From an uncultured Bacteroidota bacterium (GTDB lineage: Bacteria > Bacteroidota > Bacteroidia > Chitinophagales > Chitinophagaceae): a stretch of DNA of 15,822 nt. The translations under genes and the position numbers were made by a program. The notes below the pieces were generated by a model. It had not been told where the DNA came from. It did not search any database and worked only from the letters and a program-made list of their open reading frames with translations. Shown piece after piece: positions 1 through 7,464 of the stretch. Position 1 is the stretch's first letter. The number at the start of each line of letters is the position of its first letter. The DNA is taken from positions 1 to 15,822 of the forward strand of contig CAIWHF010000270.1 in NCBI GenBank assembly GCA_903912405.1, given 5' to 3'.

Positions 1-6
1 ATATCG

Positions 7-20
7 GTAAATATATTTAC
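7..20. repeat. 14-bp perfect palindrome at left edge
   Basis: GTAAATATATTTAC reads the same on both strands. It lies about 100 bases upstream of the Mpl-like gene in a very AT-rich leader. It could be an operator or simply a product of AT richness; the region to its left is cut off. The rest of 1-121 holds no gene. An 8-base direct repeat ACTAATTT occurs at 69-76 and 79-86, exactly 10 bases apart. Confidence 0.4.
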
Positions 21-121
21 AATAATAAACAAAAAATATAAATATTTCATTCAAAAAACTAAAAAAGCACTAATTTTTACTAATTTAAAGATTCTATAAA
101 TAGACCTCGCATCGTAACAAC

Positions 122-1483
122 ATGAAGAAAATTCACTTTATTGCCATTGGTGGCGCAATTATGCACCAATTAGCACTCGCGCTTAAAAGACAAGGACATA
201 GCATTAGCGGAAGCGATGATGAAATTAAAGATCCCGCAAAAACAAATTTAGCACAGCAGCATTTATTGCCGGAAAAAGAAGGTTGGTTTCCCGAAAAAAT
301 AGATACCTCCATAGACGCCATAGTCTTAGGCATGCATGCTAAAGCCAACAATCCTGAATTACTTAAAGCCCAAACACTAGGTATCCCAATCTATTCTTTC
401 CCAGAATACATTTACGAAGTAAGCAAAGACAAAAAACGCGTAGTTGTTGCAGGAAGTCATGGCAAAACTACCATCACTTCCATGATAATGCATATTTTAA
501 AATATGCAGCTATCGACTTCGATTATATGGTAGGTGCAAAAGTTGAAGGATTTGATCAGTCTGTAAAATTGAGCGATGCTCCTATTATCATTTTAGAAGG
601 CGACGAATACCCGGCATCTATCATTGAGAAAAAACCAAAGATATTTTTCTACCACCCACATATTAGTGTCTTAAGTGGCATTGCTTGGGATCATATCAAT
701 GTATTTCCAACTTACGAAAACTATACCGACCAATTTGTACACTACCTAAGCAATATGCAAAAAGATGCTAGTTTGTACTATAATGAAACCGATGAGGAAG
801 TGCTTAAATTGGTTCATCAAACTACTTCTCATTTAAAAAACACGCCCTATGGCATGCCTTCCTATAGCTTTGAAAACAACCAACCCGTAATACAAACAAA
901 AGAAGGACCAATAAAAGTAAATGTTCTAGGTAAACACAATTTGCTCAACATGCAAGCTGCCATAAAAGTTTGTATGGAATTAGGGATAGCAGAAGCATTG
1001 TGTTATGAAGCCATTGCTTCCTTTACGGGTGCTGCTAAACGATTAGAAAAAATAATGGACACCGATGGATTAATTGCATTTAGAGACTTTGCACATGCGC
1101 CGTCAAAATTAAAAGCAACACTACAAGCGGTAAGAGAGAACTTTTCTGACTACCATCTCATTGCATGTTTCGAATTACATACCTATAGCAGCTTAAACGA
1201 AGCCTTCTTAAAAGAATATAATCAATCGATGGAAGGTGCAGAAGAAGCTATTGTTTTCTACAGCAAAGAAGCTTTAAACATTAAAGGTTTAGAAGACTTA
1301 AATACCGATTCCATCAAAACTCATTTTAACACAAAAGACCTTCAAGTTTTTAATAACAAAGAAGATCTTTGGAATTATGTACATTCTTCGGTAAATTCAC
1401 AAACAGGAAAACCTATTTGTTTATTATTGATGAGCTCCGGAACTTTCGAAGGCATCGACTGGACTACAATAAAAACGTTTTAA
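122..1483 (+). CDS. mpl: Mpl-like Mur ligase (UDP-MurNAc:tripeptide ligase)
   Basis: This is an ATP-dependent cytoplasmic Mur ligase of 453 residues. The Mpl family joins recycled L-Ala-D-Glu-diaminopimelate tripeptide to UDP-MurNAc, returning wall peptide to peptidoglycan synthesis. The N-terminal Rossmann start (HFIAIGG, residues 5-11) is the MurC/Mpl type. The ATP P-loop GSHGKTT is at 111-117. A central-domain ILEGDEYPAS follows around 157-166, and a C-terminal ligase domain opens with GAAKRLEK and DFAHAPSKLKAT, the Bacteroidota variant of the DFAHHP motif. Length is normal for Mpl. The ATG at 122 is preceded by no Shine-Dalgarno, as usual for the phylum. The exonuclease gene starts 9 bases after its stop, so the two are probably cotranscribed. 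MurC is the main alternative, but the AHAPSK variant favours Mpl. Confidence 0.85.
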   Translation: MKKIHFIAIGGAIMHQLALALKRQGHSISGSDDEIKDPAKTNLAQQHLLPEKEGWFPEKIDTSIDAIVLGMHAKANNPELLKAQTLGIPIYSFPEYIYEVSKDKKRVVVAGSHGKTTITSMIMHILKYAAIDFDYMVGAKVEGFDQSVKLSDAPIIILEGDEYPASIIEKKPKIFFYHPHISVLSGIAWDHINVFPTYENYTDQFVHYLSNMQKDASLYYNETDEEVLKLVHQTTSHLKNTPYGMPSYSFENNQPVIQTKEGPIKVNVLGKHNLLNMQAAIKVCMELGIAEALCYEAIASFTGAAKRLEKIMDTDGLIAFRDFAHAPSKLKATLQAVRENFSDYHLIACFELHTYSSLNEAFLKEYNQSMEGAEEAIVFYSKEALNIKGLEDLNTDSIKTHFNTKDLQVFNNKEDLWNYVHSSVNSQTGKPICLLLMSSGTFEGIDWTTIKTF

Positions 1484-1492
1484 GTAAACACT

Positions 1493-2278
1493 ATGGCGCA
1501 ATTACAATTAAAAAAACCAATTATTTTCTTCGATCTTGAAACTACTGGAGTAGAACCAAGTAAAGATAGAATAGTAGAATTAGCATTTGTAAAAATTAAT
1601 CCCAATGGGCAACGCGATACGTATGAAAAACGTATCAACCCAGGCATGCCTATTCCAGCAGAAGCAAGTGCCATACATGGTATCTTTGATGAAGATGTAG
1701 CTAAAGCGCCTCTTTTCAAACAAATAGCTAGCGAATTGTACGACTGGATGAAAGGTTGCGATTTAGGCGGTTATAACTCCAGCAAATTTGATTTACCCTT
1801 ATTAGCTGAAGAATTTTTAAGAGTTGGCATTCAAGTAGATTTTACAGAGCGATCTATGGTAGATGTGCAACAAATATTTTTTAAAATGGAAAGCAGAACC
1901 TTAAGTGCTGCTTATCAGTTTTATTGCCAAAAAGAACTTACTAACGCTCACAGTGCTGCTGCCGATATCAATGCAACAATTGATATTCTCGAAGCTCAGT
2001 TAGACAAATATGCAGGGGCTTTAGAAAATGACATAAAAGCGCTGCATCATTTTACCAATACCGATGTATTTTTAGATTATGGTCGCAGAATAATATTAAA
2101 AGACAATATTCCTTATTTCAATTTTGGCAAACACAAAGGCAAAAAAGTAGAAGAGGTATTTACGGTAGAACAACAATATTATGATTGGATGATGCAATCT
2201 GATTTTTCTTTGCATACCAAACAAAAGATTACTGAAATATTAAATGTAATGAAACTTAAAAAACTTCAAAGCAAATAA
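1493..2278 (+). CDS. DnaQ-fold 3'-5' exonuclease with ExoX-like C-terminal domain
   Basis: This 261-residue protein has a DEDDh exonuclease domain followed by a small C-terminal domain. ExoI is FFDLETTG with D14 and E16, ExoII is GYNSSKFDLPLL with D100, and ExoIII is HSAAADIN with H153 and D158. These supply the four acidic metal ligands plus the general-base histidine. The C-terminal stretch FNFGKHKGKKVEEV with YYDWMM about ten residues later matches the small domain found after the nuclease in ExoX-like proteins. The likely role is trimming DNA 3' ends in repair or proofreading. It could act on its own rather than as a PolIII epsilon subunit, since no polymerase gene is nearby. It lies 9 bases after the Mpl-like gene and its stop codon is the first arm of a terminator. 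Confidence 0.85.
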   Translation: MAQLQLKKPIIFFDLETTGVEPSKDRIVELAFVKINPNGQRDTYEKRINPGMPIPAEASAIHGIFDEDVAKAPLFKQIASELYDWMKGCDLGGYNSSKFDLPLLAEEFLRVGIQVDFTERSMVDVQQIFFKMESRTLSAAYQFYCQKELTNAHSAAADINATIDILEAQLDKYAGALENDIKALHHFTNTDVFLDYGRRIILKDNIPYFNFGKHKGKKVEEVFTVEQQYYDWMMQSDFSLHTKQKITEILNVMKLKKLQSK

Positions 2279-2316
2279 AATAAAAAGGCACTTGAAATCA
2301 AGTGCCTTTTTATTTT
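2277..2316. terminator. Bidirectional intrinsic terminator between exonuclease and moxR
   Basis: A perfect hairpin with arms at 2277-2294 and 2299-2316 has core GGCACTTG, loop AAAT, then CAAGTGCC. It is flanked by A and T runs, so it works in both directions. It overlaps the stop codons of both convergent genes (TAA at 2276-2278; minus-strand stop at 2315-2317). Confidence 0.92.
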
Positions 2317-3274
2317 AATAGAGCTGCTCAATTATTTGAGCGGTAGTAACTCCAGCCACTTCTGCTTTATAATTTTTTACGATTCTATGTTGTAATACAT
2401 TTTGTGCTACAGCCTTTACATCTTCTATGTCGGGCGAAAATTTACCGTGAATCAAGGCATGGCATTTTGCAGCTAAAATTAAAAACTGAGAGGCCCTTGG
2501 TCCAGCTCCATAACTTAGATAATCATTTGCTATAGCGACCGCTTGAGCTGTTTTGGGACGAGAGCGCTGCACCAAGGCAACGGCAAATTCATACACATTA
2601 TCCGCAACAGGCACTTTGCGAACCAGTTGTTGACAAGCAATGATTTCTTCAATACGCATTATTTTTCCTATTGTTGCAGACGCTGCTGTAGTAGTACTTT
2701 TTACAATGGCTACTTCTTCTTCAAAGCTAGGATAGTTTAAATAAATCTGAAACATAAAACGATCTAATTGTGCCTCAGGTAATGGATAGGTTCCTTCTTG
2801 CTCAATAGGATTCTGCGTAGCCAATACAAAAAAGGGCTTCGGCAAATCATACAAAATACCTTGTGCTGTAATCGTTTTTTCTTGCATGGCTTCCAATAAA
2901 GCAGCCTGAGTTTTGGGAGGTGTTCTATTGATTTCATCAGCTAAAATAATATTAGCAAATAAGGGTCCTTTGATAAATTTAAATTGTCGGTTTTCATCTA
3001 AGATTTCCGTACCAGTAATATCACTCGGCATAAGATCGGGCGTAAACTGAATACGTTTAAAATCTAAATCCAACGCTTCTGACAGGGTTTTGATTAAGAG
3101 CGTTTTCGCTAATCCTGGCACCCCAACTAATAAACTATGCCCATTACATAAAATAGAAATCAGTAATTTTTCTACTACTGCATCCTGACCAATAATAACT
3201 TTGGCAATTTCCTCTTTTAACAGCTTGTATTTCTGATTCAAAAATAATACGCCTTCTTTATCTGACTGAAACAT
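2315..3274 (-). CDS. MoxR-family AAA+ ATPase
   Basis: This 319-residue MoxR-type AAA+ ATPase probably works as a chaperone that remodels a partner protein, often one with a von Willebrand A domain. Walker A is GVPGLAKT (51-58) and Walker B is ILADEINR (110-117). Sensor 1 is ATQNPIEQEG (152-161), the arginine finger region is DRF (171-173), and a sensor-2 GAGPRASQ follows near residue 257. All are typical of the MoxR clade. Length is normal. MoxR genes commonly lie next to DUF58 and VWA (Bat) genes, but here the gene ends directly in a terminator and its upstream neighbour is divergent. It is therefore a single-gene unit and its partner is elsewhere. Confidence 0.9.
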   Translation of the reverse strand: MFQSDKEGVLFLNQKYKLLKEEIAKVIIGQDAVVEKLLISILCNGHSLLVGVPGLAKTLLIKTLSEALDLDFKRIQFTPDLMPSDITGTEILDENRQFKFIKGPLFANIILADEINRTPPKTQAALLEAMQEKTITAQGILYDLPKPFFVLATQNPIEQEGTYPLPEAQLDRFMFQIYLNYPSFEEEVAIVKSTTTAASATIGKIMRIEEIIACQQLVRKVPVADNVYEFAVALVQRSRPKTAQAVAIANDYLSYGAGPRASQFLILAAKCHALIHGKFSPDIEDVKAVAQNVLQHRIVKNYKAEVAGVTTAQIIEQLY

Positions 3275-3291
3275 AGTTTATAATTAATACT

Positions 3292-3299
3292 CAAATTTA
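3292..3299 (-). promoter_or_regulatory. Candidate -7 box of moxR
   Basis: On the minus strand TAAATTTG matches the Bacteroidota consensus TAnnTTTG exactly and lies 17 bases before the moxR ATG. No good -33 TTTG is found about 19 bases upstream, so the call rests on one box. Confidence 0.45.
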
Positions 3300-3356
3300 A
3301 TTACAATATACAAACATCGTTCATCTTGTTGTAATATTGTAGTATAAAATTTACTT

Positions 3357-3692
3357 ATGAAGCAACTTAGTATCCAAGAAGCTCAAGACCAAGTAGACCA
3401 ATGGATAAAAACCATAGGCGTACGCTACTTTAACGAACTAACTAATATGGGTATTCTCATGGAGGAAGTAGGCGAATTAGCGCGTATTATGGTTCGTAAA
3501 TTTGGAGAACAATCGAACAAAGGACAAGAAGCAGACCTGCAACTAGAAGACGAACTAGCCGATGTTTTGTGGGTATTGATTTGCATAGCCAACCAAACAG
3601 GTGTAAACCTCAACGATGCATTGCAAAAAAATTTTGAAAAGAAAAATAAGCGCGACCATCAACGACACAGGGAAAATCCAAAATTAACGTAA
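3357..3692 (+). CDS. MazG-like nucleotide pyrophosphohydrolase
   Basis: This is a small all-alpha NTP pyrophosphohydrolase of 111 residues. Such enzymes split (d)NTPs to NMP and pyrophosphate, often removing damaged or non-canonical nucleotides. The metal-binding signature is present in order: EEVGEL with E36, E37 and E40, then ELADVLWVL with E66 and D69. The length fits the single-domain MazG-like group, not the two-domain MazG. The basic tail (KKNKRDHQRHRENP) resembles that seen in close relatives. The substrate cannot be read from sequence. recR follows after 48 bases on the same strand, so the two may share a transcript. TAATATTG at 3332-3339 is a one-mismatch -7 box upstream. Confidence 0.85.
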   Translation: MKQLSIQEAQDQVDQWIKTIGVRYFNELTNMGILMEEVGELARIMVRKFGEQSNKGQEADLQLEDELADVLWVLICIANQTGVNLNDALQKNFEKKNKRDHQRHRENPKLT

Positions 3693-3740
3693 GAAAACAA
3701 GCATGATTTTGTAATTTTACCTACCTAAGTACAGCCACCT

Positions 3741-4370
3741 ATGATTTTCTCTTCACGACTAATAGAACAAGCAGTTCAAGCATTTTCAAAATTGCCTGGC
3801 ATAGGCAAAAAATCTGCTTTACGCATGGTCTTGCATGTTATGAAAATGAAAAAGGAAGAAGTGGACGATTTCCTTCAAGCTATCCAGCAAGTGCGCAATG
3901 ACACTAAAATATGCAAACAGTGTTTTAATATTTCTGATAACGAAGTGTGTACTATTTGCAACAACAGCGTTCGTAAGAAATCACAACTATGCATTGTAGA
4001 ATCTATTAGAGATGTAATTGCCATAGAAAGCACACAACAATACAATGGCTTGTATCATGTATTAGGCGGTGTATTATCTCCTTTAGATGGCATAGGGCCG
4101 GAACAACTACATATTAGCAATTTGCAGGAGCGTATCCAATCAGAAGGTACAGAAGAAATCATCATGGCTTTAAGTCCAACCATAGAAGGAGACACAACCG
4201 TATACTATCTCTCTAAAATGCTTCAAGGGACATCGGTAAAAATCACTACCATTGCTCGTGGTATCGCTTTTGGAGGCGAATTGGAATATGCTGATGAAGT
4301 AACTCTTGCGCGTTCTATTTCAAAAAGATTACCGATTGATAATTACGTTTCGATTCAAAACGAATCTTAA
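3741..4370 (+). CDS. recR: Recombination mediator RecR
   Basis: RecR acts with RecO (and RecF) to load RecA on SSB-coated single-stranded DNA at gaps. The 209-residue protein has the family layout: an N-terminal helix-hairpin-helix (KLPGIGKKSALRM, residues 17-29), a four-cysteine zinc site (C58, C61, C70, C73), then a Toprim domain with CIVES (E87). It ends in the conserved IARGIAFGGELEYADEVTL (170-188). It is slightly longer than the usual 200. The ATG at 3741 has no Shine-Dalgarno. Its stop overlaps the convergent anmK stop by four bases, with no terminator between, so the two transcripts probably overlap. Confidence 0.97.
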   Translation: MIFSSRLIEQAVQAFSKLPGIGKKSALRMVLHVMKMKKEEVDDFLQAIQQVRNDTKICKQCFNISDNEVCTICNNSVRKKSQLCIVESIRDVIAIESTQQYNGLYHVLGGVLSPLDGIGPEQLHISNLQERIQSEGTEEIIMALSPTIEGDTTVYYLSKMLQGTSVKITTIARGIAFGGELEYADEVTLARSISKRLPIDNYVSIQNES

Positions 4371-5449
4371 GCACCCATCCAAAAAGCACCACCAATACTG
4401 CTTTTAGTTGCCCCTGTTACAGCCTTCAACACATTTAGTTCTTCTCTCCAGCGCAATACGCCAATGAAAGCCATGACTAAAGCTTCCTTATACTGCACCA
4501 CTAAAGGATCAGGCACAATCATTTCAATACCTAGTGGTTGCATTCGCCCACGCAATTGTGCTATTAAATAATCATTAAAAGCACCCCCGCCAGTTACGAG
4601 CAACGAAACTTGTTCTTGACGATGATTAGGAATAAGCGCTGCTTCAATTTTAGCTACTATAAAATGCACTAAGGTATGTAATGCATCGGCTACAGAAATA
4701 CTTGTGTCTTCCAACAATACCGAAACCAAATGCATAGCCTGCTCATTACTTAATGATTTAGGCCCCTGCACTTTGTAATACGCGTCTTCGGAAAGCTGGG
4801 CCAATAATCCGTTATGCAACGATCCACTAGCTGCTATATGTCCTTTATCATCGTATGCGAATCCGAGTTTTTGCGCCCAATAATTAAGGGCTTGATTGGC
4901 TACGCAAATATCAAAAGCTAAAAGCGACTGCTCTTGCTTGATAGTAATATTAGCGATGCCGCCAAGATTCAATAAATAAGCGTAATCATTAAATAAAAAA
5001 TAATCACCTATAGGCACTATGGGCGCCCCTTGTCCATGCAAAGCTACATCCATGGCACGCAAATCGTTGATCACTTGTAATTGTGTAGTAGCCGCAATAC
5101 TTGCACCACAACCTAATTGAAAACTCGTTTGCTTAGATGGATTATGATGCACCGTATGCCCATGCGAAACAATAAAATCTACTTTTAAATCTATGGACTG
5201 TTCTCTGATAAATTCATTTACACATTGTCCAATATAATGACCATAGGCGGTATGCAGTTCTAAAAATTCCGGTACTGTTTGTTGCGCAGCAGCCTTTAAT
5301 GCGTGCAGCCATTCTTTAGAATAGGCTTTGCAGGTTGCTGCTTTTATTTCATAACTCCATCGCCCTCTATTTTCTTCGATATGGCAATAGGCTATATCTA
5401 GGCCATCTAAGGAGCTGCCGCTCATTAAGCCAATTACTTTATACAACAT
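4367..5449 (-). CDS. anmK: Anhydro-N-acetylmuramic acid kinase
   Basis: AnmK opens the 1,6-anhydro ring of anhydro-MurNAc and phosphorylates it to MurNAc-6-phosphate, recycling wall sugar in the cytoplasm. The 360-residue protein has the ASKHA-fold nucleotide motif GLMSGSSLDGLD (7-18), DLRAMD with HGQGAPIVP (129-146), LNLGGIANIT (160-169), AFDICVAN (178-185) and a C-terminal LLVTGGGAFNDYL. Length is normal. In this copy the family's usual GGQGAP reads HGQGAP. The gene begins one base after the stop of the secreted esterase upstream, so the pair is an operon. It complements the Mpl-like ligase at the left end: one recycles the sugar, the other the peptide. Confidence 0.95.
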   Translation of the reverse strand: MLYKVIGLMSGSSLDGLDIAYCHIEENRGRWSYEIKAATCKAYSKEWLHALKAAAQQTVPEFLELHTAYGHYIGQCVNEFIREQSIDLKVDFIVSHGHTVHHNPSKQTSFQLGCGASIAATTQLQVINDLRAMDVALHGQGAPIVPIGDYFLFNDYAYLLNLGGIANITIKQEQSLLAFDICVANQALNYWAQKLGFAYDDKGHIAASGSLHNGLLAQLSEDAYYKVQGPKSLSNEQAMHLVSVLLEDTSISVADALHTLVHFIVAKIEAALIPNHRQEQVSLLVTGGGAFNDYLIAQLRGRMQPLGIEMIVPDPLVVQYKEALVMAFIGVLRWREELNVLKAVTGATKSSIGGAFWMGA

Positions 5450-5450
5450 G

Positions 5451-6356
5451 CTAATTCAAAATAAAATGTAAGGGAATAAATATTCTTTTGCGCCATGCTT
5501 TTTCAGAATGATCCTCGTTTTCAAATTTCATCGTCATCCAATTTTTATGCGTATAACCACCTTGCTGCATAACTCCGTCTATTATATGTTGGTAGGGCTC
5601 ATACAATGAGTCTAACGTTTTTGTACCATAGTCAAAATAGAGTTTATGCGTTTTAGGATCGGGCATATGTGTTTTTAAATAGGAAGCAAAAGCATTGGGT
5701 ATTGGATTACGATCTATGGTGAAAATGCCCGGCCAGTGGGTAGAAAGACAAGCAGCGCTTCCAAAAACTAATGGATACTCACAAATAGCATACATAGAAA
5801 TCAACCCTCCCATACTTGAACCCGCTATCGCTGTATGAGACGCATCTTTGTAGGTTGCAAAGGCACTGTCTATAAAAGGCTTTAATTCCATTACCAAGAA
5901 TTTTAAGTAATTGTCGGAACGAATACCATCGGCAAAAAGCGCTGCATCATTTCTTACATAAGCAGCAATGCGTGCTTGCTCTTCTTGTGTTAGCGACTCA
6001 TAGGGTTTTTGTGGAAAATAATCGACATGCCTGTGTTTACCACTATTCCACACCCCTACAACAATAGTATTGGGCAATGCAGAAGCGTTTTTTGTAAAGC
6101 ACTCATCTACACCCCACTCCTGATGATTCCAGGTTGCTGAGGAATCAAACAACATTTGTCCATCGTGCATATAAAGCACCGCATACTTTTTTTGGGGATT
6201 ATAATGTTCGGGTAACCATACATCTACATTTCTGGCATCTACAAATTTTGATTTGAAATTTGCAAAGCTTATTATTTGTCCAGATGCCACCTTCACTTGC
6301 GCCTGCGTTGCAAGAGAGCATAGGCCAACTAATATTAAAAGACAACTCCTTTTCAT
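5451..6356 (-). CDS. Secreted alpha/beta-hydrolase, esterase-D/CE1-like
   Basis: This 301-residue putative esterase is likely exported to the periplasm. Residues 1-20 form a Sec signal peptide: KR, then a hydrophobic LLILVGLCSLA, then TQA before the probable cut. The alpha/beta-hydrolase body has a YMHDGQMLFD strand-turn (62-71), a nucleophile elbow GSSMGG (179-184; nucleophile S181) and a late histidine in NEDHSEKAW (H283). These are typical of the putative-esterase family that includes esterase D, feruloyl esterases and enterochelin esterases. The substrate is not predictable. Cotranscription with anmK one base downstream could suggest removal of acyl groups from cell-wall sugars, but that is inference from position only. 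A terminator separates it from sucD, so it needs its own promoter in 6357-6391; I see no exact box there. Confidence 0.85.
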   Translation of the reverse strand: MKRSCLLILVGLCSLATQAQVKVASGQIISFANFKSKFVDARNVDVWLPEHYNPQKKYAVLYMHDGQMLFDSSATWNHQEWGVDECFTKNASALPNTIVVGVWNSGKHRHVDYFPQKPYESLTQEEQARIAAYVRNDAALFADGIRSDNYLKFLVMELKPFIDSAFATYKDASHTAIAGSSMGGLISMYAICEYPLVFGSAACLSTHWPGIFTIDRNPIPNAFASYLKTHMPDPKTHKLYFDYGTKTLDSLYEPYQHIIDGVMQQGGYTHKNWMTMKFENEDHSEKAWRKRIFIPLHFILN

Positions 6357-6391
6357 ATTAAAAATTTAAACTCAAGATACTTATTATCCAT

Positions 6392-6425
6392 AAAAAAACA
6401 GCTCAGTGTGTACTGAGCTGTTTTT
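6392..6425 (-). terminator. Intrinsic terminator after sucD
   Basis: A 10-bp perfect stem ACAGCTCAGT (6398-6407) / ACTGAGCTGT (6412-6421) has loop GTGT and is flanked by an A run and a T run. On the minus strand it ends sucD 14 bases after its stop, insulating the esterase-anmK pair. Confidence 0.92.
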
Positions 6426-6438
6426 AAAATAGAGGATC

Positions 6439-7311
6439 TTATTTATTAATTACATTCGCCATAGTGATACCGATATCCGCAGGACTTGCGACTACGTGAA
6501 TACCACATTCGCTCATAATTTTCATTTTTGCTGCTGCTGTATCATCAGCGCCACCAACGATAGCTCCAGCATGACCCATACGGCGACCTGGAGGCGCTGT
6601 TTGGCCAGCGATGAATCCTACAACTGGTTTACGCATATTTTCTTTCAACCACATTGCTGCTTCTGCTTCCATATTACCACCAATTTCTCCAATCATAATG
6701 ATACCATCTGTTTCCGGATCGTTCATTAATAATTCCACTGCTTCACGAGTAGTAGTTCCAATGATTGGATCACCACCGATACCAATAGCGGTAGAAATAC
6801 CCATACCAGCTTTTACTGCTTGGTCAGCTGCTTCGTAGGTTAAAGTACCTGATTTAGATACGATACCAATTCTTCCTGGTTTGAAAACAAAGCCTGGCAT
6901 GATGCCAACTTTCGCTTCACCAGCGGTGATAACACCTGGGCAATTTGGACCGATCAATCGACAATCGCGGTTTTGAATATAATTTTTAGCTATAATCATA
7001 TCTTGTACTGGAATACCTTCCGTAATACAAATAATAACTTTAATACCTGCATCTGCAGCTTCCATAATCGCATCTGATGCGAATGCTGGCGGTACAAAAA
7101 TAATGGAAACATCTGCGCCAGTAGCTACAACGGCATCTTTTACCGTATTAAAAACGGGACGATCTAAGTGCATCGTTCCACCTTTATTAGGCGTAACACC
7201 ACCAACTACGTTCGTGCCATATTCTAGCATTTGAGTAGCGTGGAAAGTTCCTTCCGTTCCGGTAAAACCTTGAACAATTACTTTAGAATTTTTATTGACT
7301 AAAACAGCCAT
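6439..7311 (-). CDS. sucD: Succinyl-CoA synthetase alpha subunit
   Basis: SucD is the CoA-binding and phosphohistidine subunit of the TCA-cycle enzyme that makes succinate and ATP or GTP from succinyl-CoA, working with SucC. The 290-residue protein has the N-terminal CoA-binding Rossmann part (VIVQGFTGTEGTFH, 11-24), GPNCPGV (121-127), the KSGTLTYE segment (153-160) and the phosphorylated histidine H247 in GRRMGHAGAIVGG. It is full length. sucC is not adjacent; separate sucC and sucD are common in Bacteroidota. It has its own strong promoter and its own terminator, so it is a one-gene transcript. Confidence 0.97.
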   Translation of the reverse strand: MAVLVNKNSKVIVQGFTGTEGTFHATQMLEYGTNVVGGVTPNKGGTMHLDRPVFNTVKDAVVATGADVSIIFVPPAFASDAIMEAADAGIKVIICITEGIPVQDMIIAKNYIQNRDCRLIGPNCPGVITAGEAKVGIMPGFVFKPGRIGIVSKSGTLTYEAADQAVKAGMGISTAIGIGGDPIIGTTTREAVELLMNDPETDGIIMIGEIGGNMEAEAAMWLKENMRKPVVGFIAGQTAPPGRRMGHAGAIVGGADDTAAAKMKIMSECGIHVVASPADIGITMANVINK

Positions 7312-7350
7312 ATAGATTGGTTTTTTTTAAATGAATAGCATTTGCGTTTG

Positions 7351-7381
7351 CAAAAATAGGGTAAATCAAGTCAATTGCAAA
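7351..7381 (-). promoter_or_regulatory. sucD promoter (TTTG-N19-TAnnTTTG)
   Basis: On the minus strand TTTG (7381-7378) is followed after exactly 19 bases by TATTTTTG (7358-7351), an exact match to both Bacteroidota promoter boxes with the usual spacing. It predicts a leader of roughly 35 bases before the sucD ATG. An 8-bp inverted repeat GTTTGCAA (7346-7353) / TTGCAAAC (7375-7382) covers the -33 box and the end of the -7 box. Confidence 0.85.
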
Positions 7382-7464
7382 CTTAAAGCCTGCTTTTTTG
7401 CATTAAAATAGTGGGGAAGTATTGAAAATAGCCTTACAACTTAGTTCAAAAAGCTACATAACGC

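Noticed and set aside
6496..6838. Plus-strand open frames opposite sucD
   Set aside because: Low-complexity translations rich in Ser, Cys and Thr, antisense to a conserved coding region, with no promoter.
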